Assembly (NCBI GenBank): GCA_017936385.1
Contig: JAGBFQ010000036.1
Coordinates: 1 to 38,398, forward strand
Length of the DNA: 38,398 bases
Direction of reading: 5' to 3'
Source of the DNA: Rikenellaceae bacterium
GTDB taxonomy: Bacteria > Bacteroidota > Bacteroidia > Bacteroidales > Rikenellaceae
Each line of letters begins with the position of its first letter. Position 1 is the stretch's first letter. Positions 31,338 to 38,380 of this stretch are shown here, one piece after another. The notes below the pieces were generated by a model, which saw only the letters and a program-made list of their open reading frames with translations, made no database searches and was not told the origin of the DNA. Both the position numbers and the translations under genes were made by a program.

Positions 31338-31805
31338 ATGAAACCACTACCGAAACTATCTCTTCCGCCAATTAAAGCACGTCTTAGACGTGTCGAGGGT
31401 GTCGTTCAGATTTGGGACCACCTGCGCGGGCTGTGGCTTGTGCTGACTCCCGAGGAGTGGGTTCGCCGTCACACCATAGAGTTGCTCGAGCACATGGGTT
31501 ACGACGCAGGACACATCGCACAAGAGGTTCCGGTTGACATGCACGGAGCCGACCAACGCGCCGACATTGTAACCTACAACTACGAAGGTCAAGCGGTTAT
31601 CGTATGCGAGTGCAAAGCCGCAGACATAAAAATAACAGACGGCTCGGTTCTTCCCCAAGCCGTCCGTTACAACTTTATTCTTGGCGCACCCGCGCTTTTT
31701 ATCACCAATGGCATCGACCATTTGGCCTACGAGTGCCACCAGGGGCGTTACAGCGAAATCACCCCCGCCGAACTATTCGACCGTTACAGTGTGCCGAAAC
31801 GGTAG
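31338..31805 (+). CDS. Stand-alone HsdR N-terminal-like nuclease domain protein
   Basis: The 155-aa protein matches the HSDR_N_2 type: a PD-(D/E)xK core with Asp76 (QRADIVTY), Glu91 and Lys93 (VIVCECKA), then Gln107 and Tyr111 (LPQAVRYN), the QxxxY motif of RecB/HsdR-like nucleases. In type I restriction enzymes this domain is the N-terminus of a ~1000-aa HsdR; here it stands alone with no HsdM or HsdS nearby. Such small proteins are common single genes in Bacteroidales with unknown function, so a role in defence is not shown. Its end overlaps the end of galM by 22 bp on the opposite strand. Confidence 0.82.
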   Translation: MKPLPKLSLPPIKARLRRVEGVVQIWDHLRGLWLVLTPEEWVRRHTIELLEHMGYDAGHIAQEVPVDMHGADQRADIVTYNYEGQAVIVCECKAADIKITDGSVLPQAVRYNFILGAPALFITNGIDHLAYECHQGRYSEITPAELFDRYSVPKR

Positions 31806-32833
31806 ACAATCTTCTGAACATATCGCTCACCCGCCTTCAACTCCGTGGTAGGGAATTGCGGCTTGTTTGGCGAGTCGGGCCACGCCTGACACTCGATAGC
31901 CACGCCGTCGTGGTCGTGATAGCGTTTGCCCTCCTTATTGACGGGTGCATCTTGCAGCCAATTACCCGTATAAACCTGCACACCGGGTTGCGACGACAGA
32001 ATCTCAACCATTCGGCCGCTTGCAGGGTCACTCAACTGCCCCACGCGTCCCAAAATATTCTTCTGCCAGCCATCTACCACCCAACAGTGGTCATAACCTC
32101 TGACCTGCGGCATAAAGTTGAAGTCCGAGCCTATGCCCTCGCCAAAGCTCTTTGCCACACGGAAATCCATCGGAGTGCCCTCTACTTCGGCCAATTCGCC
32201 CGTCGGAATTTGCACCGAGTCGTTGAGCAGAAACTTCGAACAATCCAACTGCAAACGATGCTCCAACACCGAGCCCGACGCGTGGCCTGCCAGATTGAGA
32301 TACAAGTGGTTGGTAAGGTTCACCACCGTATCACGGCTCGACACCGCACGGTAGGTAATCTCCAACTCGCACTCCTCACTCCAATAGTACTCCGCTTGAA
32401 CGGTCATTTCGCCTGGGTAACCCTGGTCGCCATCCTCGCTTGTGAGCGTAAAGACCACCAGATTGCCCTCCACCGAGCTATCCCACACTCTGCGACCAAA
32501 GCCATCCACACCTCCGTGCAGGTGGTTAGGTCCGTTGTTGCGGGCCAACAGGTACTCCTCGCCACCAAGACAGAAGCGACCTCCGGCAATTCGGTTGGCA
32601 TAGCGTCCCACGCTCTTGCCCATAGCCGCAGGGTCATCTACGTAACTCTGCCACTCCTTGTAACCCAGAGCCACGTCGGTCAAGTTACCCTCACGGTCGG
32701 GCACCGTAATCGAGCGAATCGACGCACCGATGTTGCACAACTCCACCGAAGCACCTTTCGCATTGGTGATTTTGTACACCAACACGGCCTGTCCCTCGGT
32801 GGTCATGCCCCAAATATATTGTTCTATTTCCAC
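31784..32833 (-). CDS. galM: Aldose 1-epimerase (galactose mutarotase)
   Basis: The 349-aa protein begins MEIEQYIWGMTTEGQAVLVY and has the mutarotase signature: SVGRYANRIAGGRF, NNGPNHLHGGVDGFGRRVWD (substrate His), NLTNHLYLNLAGH (second His) and VAIECQAWPDSPN with the general-base Glu near the C-terminus. It interconverts alpha and beta anomers of hexoses. There is no signal peptide, so it is cytoplasmic. It overlaps the preceding nucleotidyltransferase gene by 10 bp, which indicates translational coupling, and its 3' end overlaps the HsdR-N-like gene. Confidence 0.95.
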   Translation of the reverse strand: MEIEQYIWGMTTEGQAVLVYKITNAKGASVELCNIGASIRSITVPDREGNLTDVALGYKEWQSYVDDPAAMGKSVGRYANRIAGGRFCLGGEEYLLARNNGPNHLHGGVDGFGRRVWDSSVEGNLVVFTLTSEDGDQGYPGEMTVQAEYYWSEECELEITYRAVSSRDTVVNLTNHLYLNLAGHASGSVLEHRLQLDCSKFLLNDSVQIPTGELAEVEGTPMDFRVAKSFGEGIGSDFNFMPQVRGYDHCWVVDGWQKNILGRVGQLSDPASGRMVEILSSQPGVQVYTGNWLQDAPVNKEGKRYHDHDGVAIECQAWPDSPNKPQFPTTELKAGERYVQKIVYRFGTL

Positions 32834-33732
32834 AGGTACTCAGGATATTCGCCGGCGGCAATCAGACCTTGCAGACGCTCCACGACTGCGGGACGGTCAG
32901 CCTTGTAGGTTACACCGAACCATTGCGACGAGGTGGTCAGCACTTTGAGTTTGGCAGTACCGTCACCGATGAGTTTATTGACCATGGTGGGGATATAGAA
33001 CTCCGATTTGAGGTTTGCCATGTTCTCCGACAGGAAAGTTTTGAAATACTCCTCCGAGTGAGCAAAGTAGTCGGGTGTGAAACCGAACATATTCATCGAC
33101 ACGGGAGCCTCGGGAGCCATCTCACACACCTTACCATTCTCGTCGGTGTATTGGATTTTGCCGTCGATGCGCTCGATTGCAGTACGCTCAACCATCGAGG
33201 TCAAGTTACCCTCAGCATCAACACCGCACTCACCACGCGACACGCTACCGTTCTCCGACAGAGTATTTTGGATTTGGAAGCCTACCATACAGTAGCTGCC
33301 CGATTTACCCTCCAACGAGCGCAGGTAGTCGCCCAGCTGTTGGTACGAGTCCTTGCCATAGAAGTCGTCGGCATTAATCACAGCAAACGGAGTGTCAATC
33401 ACATCCTTCGCCATCAGCACTGCGTGGTTGGTACCCCACGGTTTCTCGCGTCCTTCGGGTACACTGTAACCCTCGGGAAGTTTGTCCAACTCCTGGAACA
33501 CGAAGTCCACCTCGATTTTACCACCGAAACGCTCGGGAGTAAACACCTCGCGGAAATCCTTTTCAAAAGCGTGGCGAATCACAAATACCACTTTACCGAA
33601 TCCAGCGCGGATTGCATCATAAATCGAGTAGTCGATGATGGCCTCACCACCGGGGCCGATTCCGTCCATTTGTTTGAGCGAGCCATAGCGGCTACCCATA
33701 CCGGCAGCCAATACAAGAAGTGTAGGTTTCAT
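32824..33732 (-). CDS. Sugar-phosphate nucleotidyltransferase family protein
   Basis: The 302-aa protein begins MKPTLLVLAAGMGSRYGSLK, the NTP-transferase signature (LAAGxGxR). KPWGTNHAVLMAKDVIDTPF and AVINADDFYGKDSYQ give the metal-binding Asp residues, and EFYIPTMVNKLI is near the end. It lacks the C-terminal beta-helix of GlmU/RmlA types. The family transfers NMP to sugar-1-phosphates; the sugar is unknown. Its coupling to galM suggests hexose metabolism (inference). It is the first gene of the two-gene operon. Confidence 0.87.
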   Translation of the reverse strand: MKPTLLVLAAGMGSRYGSLKQMDGIGPGGEAIIDYSIYDAIRAGFGKVVFVIRHAFEKDFREVFTPERFGGKIEVDFVFQELDKLPEGYSVPEGREKPWGTNHAVLMAKDVIDTPFAVINADDFYGKDSYQQLGDYLRSLEGKSGSYCMVGFQIQNTLSENGSVSRGECGVDAEGNLTSMVERTAIERIDGKIQYTDENGKVCEMAPEAPVSMNMFGFTPDYFAHSEEYFKTFLSENMANLKSEFYIPTMVNKLIGDGTAKLKVLTTSSQWFGVTYKADRPAVVERLQGLIAAGEYPEYLWK

Positions 33733-33776
33733 AATAAAACGTATTTAATATTCGTTACAGATTTCGTTCGATAGCG

Positions 33777-33784
33777 CAAAGATA
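33777..33784 (-). promoter_or_regulatory. Putative -7 element of the nucleotidyltransferase-galM operon
   Basis: On the minus strand TATCTTTG fits TAnnTTTG, 44 bp upstream of the start codon. No -33 TTTG is seen. Confidence 0.45.
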
Positions 33785-33824
33785 TTACTTTTTTTCGGGT
33801 TTCCGTCCACCCCACAGGCAAACT

Positions 33825-33856
33825 TTTGGTAAATCGCAACGAAATTCATACCTTTG
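33825..33856 (+). promoter_or_regulatory. Promoter of the LytM-dxr-rseP operon
   Basis: TTTG (33825-33828), a 20-bp spacer and TACCTTTG (33849-33856). The ATG at 33865 begins 8 bp after the -7 box, so the leader would be only a few nucleotides. Confidence 0.72.
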
Positions 33857-33864
33857 TCAAGATT

Positions 33865-34770
33865 ATGGCACAAAGTAAAAACATATTTATGAGATTTTGG
33901 AGATGGTTCGCCGGACGCCACAAACTCAGTATCGACCGCACAGACGACAGCCCCGAAGCGTGGTTTGTAGTTATCCGTCCGTGGCAGGTGCTGATGGGTT
34001 TCGTAGCGTTCTTGATGCTCCTTATGGCCGCCGCCATAGGCGTAGTGGCCTATACACCGATTCTCGACATGATTCCGGGAATGCCCGGCGAGAAGTCGCG
34101 CAACCTACTTATCGACAACATCATACGACTCGATTCGCTGGAACGCGAGATGAACAACCTGTTGGTTTATAGCGACAATATTTCGCTTATCGTCGACGGC
34201 AAAACACCCATCGTCCGCAACGTCGAGATGGTGGGCGACAGCATCAACATCAAGAGCAAGGAACTGATTGCCACATCGGCTGCAGACTCGGCTCTTCGCG
34301 CCCAAATCGAGGGCTCTGGCGAATACAGTATCGCGGCAGCAGCCGCAGCACGCAAAAGCATACGTGGCTCACTCGACCTTCTGCCACCGGTTCAAGGCAG
34401 CGTAACCACGAGTTTCGACCCCAAAAACCAAGTATTTGGAGTTCGTCTGCGCGTGGAGTCGTCGGCCACCGTATCAGCCGTCAAAGATGGAACAATCGTA
34501 GCGGGCTATTGGTCGCCCGACGACGGTTATGTAATTACGATTCAACACTCCGACAACCTGCTGTCAACCTACAAGCACAACTCCACACTCCAAAAAAGCG
34601 TGGGAGCTCATGTTCGTGCAGGTGAGGTGATTGCCACCGTTGGGGACGCCGAATCGGGCGAAACAAACAAAAATGCCACCGCAGCCGACAGCAGCGAAAC
34701 AACCGAAGTCGAGTTGGAGTTGTGGTATAAGGGAACCCCCATTGACCCCGAGGGTTATATAGTTTTCTAA
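33865..34770 (+). CDS. Membrane-anchored LytM/M23 protein, probably non-catalytic
   Basis: From the ATG at 33865 the protein is 301 aa. It has a basic cytoplasmic start, one membrane segment (about 41-63), a helical linker (about 75-150) and a C-terminal LytM fold (about 173-301; KDGTIVAGYWSPDDGYVITI, LLSTYKHNSTLQK, GAHVRAGEVIATVGD, ELWYKGTPIDPEGYIVF). In active M23 peptidases zinc is bound by HxxxD and HxH. Here the first motif reads FGVRLRV and the second VELELW, so the ligands are missing, although His238 (YKHN) remains. It is therefore likely a regulator of other murein hydrolases, like EnvC/NlpD (inference). It heads an operon with dxr and rseP. Confidence 0.85.
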   Translation: MAQSKNIFMRFWRWFAGRHKLSIDRTDDSPEAWFVVIRPWQVLMGFVAFLMLLMAAAIGVVAYTPILDMIPGMPGEKSRNLLIDNIIRLDSLEREMNNLLVYSDNISLIVDGKTPIVRNVEMVGDSINIKSKELIATSAADSALRAQIEGSGEYSIAAAAAARKSIRGSLDLLPPVQGSVTTSFDPKNQVFGVRLRVESSATVSAVKDGTIVAGYWSPDDGYVITIQHSDNLLSTYKHNSTLQKSVGAHVRAGEVIATVGDAESGETNKNATAADSSETTEVELELWYKGTPIDPEGYIVF

Positions 34771-34782
34771 CGCACAAAGAGT

Positions 34783-35937
34783 ATGAAACAACGCATAGCA
34801 TTGCTCGGTTCAACCGGTTCTATCGGTTGCCAGACACTTGAAGTGGTGGAACGACACCCCGACATGTTCGAGGTAATCTCCATGACGGCTCACAGCCGTT
34901 GGCAACAACTTGCCGAACAAGCCCGACAATTCATGCCCGATAGCGTGGTGATAGCCGACCCCACGCACTATGCCGCGCTCTCCGAAGCCTTGGCCGATAC
35001 CGACATCAAGGTGTATGCCGGAGATGAGGCCGTTGCTCAAGTTGCAGCAGCCGGCAATGTGGACGTTGTGGTAAATGCTTTGGTGGGATATGCTGGCCTT
35101 GCACCGTCGGTTGCATCACTCCGTGCAGGAAAGAAACTCGCCCTGGCCAACAAGGAGAGTTTGGTTGTGGCTGGCGACATCGTTATGGGACTGGTCGGAA
35201 CGGAAGGTAGCGCCCTGGTTCCGATTGACTCCGAACATTCGGCCATCTTCCAATGCCTTGTGGGTGAACACTCTCCCGTACGTAAAGTTATTGTCACGGC
35301 TTCGGGAGGCTCGTTCCGCGACACTCCCGCCGAAGAACTCTCGAACGTCACCGTCGAACAGGCTCTGCGACACCCAAATTGGTCGATGGGTGCCAAAATT
35401 ACCATCGACTCGTCGACACTGGTGAACAAGGCTTTCGAGGTTATTGAGGCTCGTTGGCTGTTCGGCCTGCGTCCCGAACAGATTGAGGTTCTGATTCACC
35501 CGCAATCGGTAGTTCACTCGATGGTTGAGTTCGAAGACGGCGCAATCAAAGCACAACTCGGCACACCCGATATGCGAGTACCCATTCAGTATGCGCTGTC
35601 GTTCCCTGCACGCCTTGAGTTGGACGCCCCGTCGTTCGATTTTTTGGCAAACCCCGAACTTACGTTCCGCGCCGTGGATAGGGTGAAATACCCCGCGCTG
35701 GATTTGGCATATCATTGCCTACGCGAAGGCGGCACTGCGGGATGTATATTCAACGCCGCAAACGAGGTGGCCGTAGCCGCCTTCCTCGGACGCCGAATAG
35801 GCTACACCGACATTTACAAAACCATCGCCCACGCCTTCGATACCCTACCCCTTGTGGCACGACCGACTCTCGACGATTACGCCGAGGTCAATCGTGAGGC
35901 TCGTCGCGTGGCCGAACAATTTATCGCCAAACGCTAA
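34783..35937 (+). CDS. dxr: 1-deoxy-D-xylulose-5-phosphate reductoisomerase
   Basis: The 384-aa protein starts MKQRIALLGSTGSIGCQTLE with the NADPH-binding GSTGSIG motif. ALANKESLVVAGDIVM, PIDSEHSAIFQCL, ITASGGSFRD-like VTASGGSFRD, ATWSMGAKITIDSSTL-like NWSMGAKITIDSSTLVNKAF and EVIEARWLFG are the metal and substrate loops, and a C-terminal helical domain follows. It catalyses the committed step of the MEP isoprenoid pathway. It lies 12 bp after the LytM gene and 21 bp before rseP, a frequent Bacteroidales arrangement. Confidence 0.97.
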   Translation: MKQRIALLGSTGSIGCQTLEVVERHPDMFEVISMTAHSRWQQLAEQARQFMPDSVVIADPTHYAALSEALADTDIKVYAGDEAVAQVAAAGNVDVVVNALVGYAGLAPSVASLRAGKKLALANKESLVVAGDIVMGLVGTEGSALVPIDSEHSAIFQCLVGEHSPVRKVIVTASGGSFRDTPAEELSNVTVEQALRHPNWSMGAKITIDSSTLVNKAFEVIEARWLFGLRPEQIEVLIHPQSVVHSMVEFEDGAIKAQLGTPDMRVPIQYALSFPARLELDAPSFDFLANPELTFRAVDRVKYPALDLAYHCLREGGTAGCIFNAANEVAVAAFLGRRIGYTDIYKTIAHAFDTLPLVARPTLDDYAEVNREARRVAEQFIAKR

Positions 35938-35958
35938 TAAACACACTACAATAGATTT

Positions 35959-37275
35959 ATGGATATTCTGATTAAGATTGCCCAACTCGTTGTGTGCCTT
36001 TCGCTGCTTGTGATTGTGCACGAGTTCGGTCACTTTATGTTTGCAAAAATTTTCAAGGTTCGCGTCGAGAAGTTCTATCTGTTTTTCGACCCGTGGTTCA
36101 AACTCTTCAGCTTCAAGCGTGGCGAAACCGAATATGGCGTGGGATGGCTTCCCCTGGGCGGTTACGTGTCGCTCTCGGGAATGATTGACGAAACCAAAGG
36201 CACCGACGCCCTTGCCGCCGAACCTCAACCATGGGAGTTCCGTACCAAACCCGCATGGCAACGACTGCTGATTATGGCCGGTGGCGTGATGATGAACGTT
36301 GTGCTGGCCTGCTGTATTTATATAGGTATGAGCTACACCTGGGGCGACCGCTACTTCGATAACAAGGACATGGTGTGGGGCTACACCTTCAACGAACTGG
36401 GCCACGAAATCGGTTTCGAAGATGGCGACCGCATCCTCTCGCTCGACGGACAATCGGTCGACGACCTTTCGAAAATTTACAGCACGATGGTTATCGAGCA
36501 GGTAAAGTGCGTCCATGTGCTGCGTGGTAGCGACACCGTCGAGGTATTCATCCGCGCCGACTACACCCCTCAACTGCTCAATTCGACCGACTTTATGCTC
36601 CCGCGCATGCCTTTCGAGGTGGCACAAGTGCTTAAAGATGGTGGCGCTGCGGTGGCTGGAATCCAAGAGGGCGACCGCGTAACAGCCGTAAACGGTGAAT
36701 CTCTGGTTGCCGCCGACGACATCCGCGCACGCATCGCCGAGGCCAAAGGAGGCAACGTTGAGCTGACCATTCTGCGTGGCGAAACGACCGACACACTGAC
36801 CGTGGCCGTATCATCAGAAGGTGCCATCGGTGTCTATCTAAAACCTTTCTCGGAGTTTGTACCCGTACACACCCGCGAATACACCTTCTGGCAATCAATC
36901 CCCGTAGGCATCCAACGCACGGGCGAAGAGGTAGCCTCCTATTGGAGCCAAATCAAACTGATGTTCAAACCCAAAACCGAAGCCTACAAATCACTGGGTA
37001 GCTTTATTGCCATCGGCAGCATCTTCCCCACCGAGTGGGATTGGTACTCGTTCTGGCGCATCGCAGCCTTGCTGAGCGTAGTGTTCGCAGTGATGAACAT
37101 ACTGCCCATCCCCGGACTCGACGGCGGACACATCGTATTCGTCCTTTGGGAGATGATTACCGGACGCAAACCGAGCGACAAAGTACTTGAATACGCCCAA
37201 ATGGTGGGTATGATTCTGCTTATCGCTCTGATGATTTTCGCCTTCGGCAACGACATCCGACGATTCATTCTGTAA
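35959..37275 (+). CDS. rseP: RIP metalloprotease (site-2 protease) RseP
   Basis: The 438-aa membrane protein has the zinc motif HEFGH (His21, Glu22, His25) in the first membrane segment, and NILPIPGLDGGHIVF near 385 with the third ligand Asp. PLGGYVSLSGMIDE is typical. Two PDZ-like regions lie in between (about 150-215 and 220-285; AAVAGIQEGDRVTAVNGESL). It cleaves membrane-embedded substrates such as anti-sigma factors or signal-peptide remnants. It is the last gene of the LytM-dxr-rseP operon; hairpins start 7 bp downstream. Confidence 0.95.
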   Translation: MDILIKIAQLVVCLSLLVIVHEFGHFMFAKIFKVRVEKFYLFFDPWFKLFSFKRGETEYGVGWLPLGGYVSLSGMIDETKGTDALAAEPQPWEFRTKPAWQRLLIMAGGVMMNVVLACCIYIGMSYTWGDRYFDNKDMVWGYTFNELGHEIGFEDGDRILSLDGQSVDDLSKIYSTMVIEQVKCVHVLRGSDTVEVFIRADYTPQLLNSTDFMLPRMPFEVAQVLKDGGAAVAGIQEGDRVTAVNGESLVAADDIRARIAEAKGGNVELTILRGETTDTLTVAVSSEGAIGVYLKPFSEFVPVHTREYTFWQSIPVGIQRTGEEVASYWSQIKLMFKPKTEAYKSLGSFIAIGSIFPTEWDWYSFWRIAALLSVVFAVMNILPIPGLDGGHIVFVLWEMITGRKPSDKVLEYAQMVGMILLIALMIFAFGNDIRRFIL

Positions 37276-37282
37276 TTATGTA

Positions 37283-37304
37283 CTTTTTTGAGTCATCAAA
37301 AAAG
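37283..37304. terminator. Hairpin after rseP
   Basis: CTTTTTTG and CAAAAAAG flank AGTCAT in an 8-bp stem starting 7 bp after the rseP stop. Its first arm has a T-run, but there is no classic T-run behind the stem. Confidence 0.4.
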
Positions 37305-37313
37305 GTTGCGTAT

Positions 37314-37339
37314 GTACTTTTTGTATCGACAAAAAGTAC
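37314..37339. repeat. GTACTTTTT hairpin repeat, copy 1
   Basis: GTACTTTTTGT (37314-37324), loop ATCG and ACAAAAAGTAC (37329-37339) form an 11-bp stem followed by CAAAAAAC. A related copy is at 37772-37792. Confidence 0.8.
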
Positions 37340-37403
37340 CAAAAAACGACTCGCAGACCGAGAGTAGAGAAACTGCGTTTCTCTGAAATTTCGCGCGGCT
37401 TAG

Positions 37404-37536
37404 TTTTGACGATGGAGCGGCCTCAAGGCCGTAGCTAAAATATTTAAGGCTGGGACCTCACAAACAAGTTTGCAGGTTCCCAGCCTTAAACATTTCAGCC
37501 ACATCCCTAACGGGATGCGCTACTCCATCATCAAAA
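37404..37536 (-). repeat. Cloverleaf-forming repeat element, copy 1
   Basis: The closing stem is TTTTGACGATGGAG (37404-37417) with CTCCATCATCAAAA (37523-37536), 13 of 14 paired (the exception is G-U in minus-strand RNA). Inside are CGGCC-TCAA-GGCCG (37418-37431), a long hairpin whose stem TTTAAGGCTGGGA (37443-37455) pairs with 37478-37490, and CATCCC-TAAC-GGGATG (37502-37517). The segment 37452-37476 is identical to the reverse complement of copy 2. Confidence 0.85.
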
Positions 37537-37690
37537 TTACGTCACACAACATCTCTGAAAAATACGTGGTTTTTTCAGCCCCTCCTATCACAATGCACGT
37601 TTTCAATAGTGTAGGTAGATTTCACACAGAACGGTAAAGCATATAAGCGTTGCCGCCAATTTCACTCGCCCTCAAATACTTCATGATGCA

Positions 37691-37717
37691 GTCACCCCAC
37701 CCCGCGGACGTAGAGGG
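37691..37717 (-). repeat. 27-bp inverted repeat, left copy
   Basis: A GC-rich segment centred on CCCCGCGGACG. It is the exact reverse complement of 38090-38116. A degenerate third copy (CCGCGGGGTGAG, 37943-37954) lies between them. Confidence 0.85.
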
Positions 37718-37771
37718 TTGGGGATTTCAAACGGTTTAGGTTTCCGCGGAACAGCAAGAGTTTGGAGTATT

Positions 37772-37792
37772 GTACTTTTTGCGAAAAAGTAC
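37772..37792. repeat. GTACTTTTT hairpin repeat, copy 2
   Basis: GTACTTTTT (37772-37780), loop GCG and AAAAAGTAC (37784-37792), followed by CAAAAACTTTGG. It shares arm and flank with copy 1 downstream of rseP. Confidence 0.8.
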
Positions 37793-37812
37793 CAAAAACT
37801 TTGGCCTTTCGT

Positions 37813-37921
37813 TTTTGAGGGGTGCGCGGGGTGCGGCAAACTGAATCGGCCGCTACTGCGCGATAGAATCGAGTGCCGATTCCGGGCGTTTGCCATCCCC
37901 CCCGCACTTCTTCCCTCAAAA
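37813..37921. repeat. Long imperfect central hairpin
   Basis: Three arm blocks pair in order: TTTTGAGGG (37813-37821) with 37913-37921, GGCAAAC (37835-37841) with 37888-37894, and GAATCGGC (37843-37850) with 37875-37882. The G-rich part between the first two blocks also pairs partly with the C-run at 37897-37905. The loop is about 24 nt. Confidence 0.75.
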
Positions 37922-37931
37922 TCCGACGGCC
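37916..37931 (+). repeat. 16-bp inverted repeat, left copy
   Basis: TCAAAATCCGACGGCC is the exact reverse complement of 38139-38154. Confidence 0.85.
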
Positions 37932-38089
37932 ACCACTTACTACCGCGGGGTGAGTTGTGATACTTTCATTTTGTCTGCGCGCTCAGCTACGGTTAGTAGA
38001 ACTTCCGACCCTTATTCCCGCGATGTAGGACTTTGGGGACAACATTGTGGTAGCTCTCCGCGGAATCCTCAATAGATAGTAGTCCCTGC

Positions 38090-38116
38090 CCCTCTACGTC
38101 CGCGGGGTGGGGTGAC
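38090..38116 (+). repeat. 27-bp inverted repeat, right copy
   Basis: Exact reverse complement of 37691-37717; centred on CGTCCGCGGGG. The two copies lie about 370 bp apart. Confidence 0.85.
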
Positions 38117-38138
38117 CGAATCGTGGAATGATTGGAAC

Positions 38139-38154
38139 GGCCGTCGGATTTTGA
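38139..38154 (-). repeat. 16-bp inverted repeat, right copy
   Basis: GGCCGTCGGATTTTGA is the exact reverse complement of 37916-37931. Confidence 0.85.
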
Positions 38155-38244
38155 ATAAAAAAGTTGGGGGCTTAAACGAACCGAACCAACGAAAATACCA
38201 GCATGAGGAGTGTTAGCGACTTTCTCAAATTTGCGCGGAAGAGA

Positions 38245-38380
38245 TTTTGATGATGCGCCACACATCCCGAGGGGGGATGTGCTACGAAATATTTAGGGTT
38301 GGGAGCCTGCAAACTTGTTTGTGAGGTCCCAACCCTAAATATTTTGGAGAAACACCTGCCGGTGTTACGCATTATCAAAA
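38245..38380 (+). repeat. Cloverleaf-forming repeat element, copy 2
   Basis: The closing stem is TTTTGATGATGCG (38245-38257) with CGCATTATCAAAA (38368-38380), 13 bp with one G-U. Inside are CACATCCC...GGGATGTG (38261-38281), an 18-bp perfect stem 38287-38304/38327-38344 carrying the conserved apical core 38306-38326, and AACACC-TGCC-GGTGTT (38351-38366). Orientation is opposite to copy 1. Confidence 0.85.

Noticed and set aside
31604-32908. Plus-strand frame opposite galM
   Set aside because: The minus-strand product has complete mutarotase motifs; the opposite frame is a shadow.
37681-38378. Short frames in the repeat island as small genes
   Set aside because: They are 60-90 codons, run through palindromes, lack promoters and change character across repeats. 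Nothing supports translation.
37404-38380. IS ends with a transposase gene
   Set aside because: The two elements are inverted like IS ends, but the ~700 bp between them encodes no transposase.
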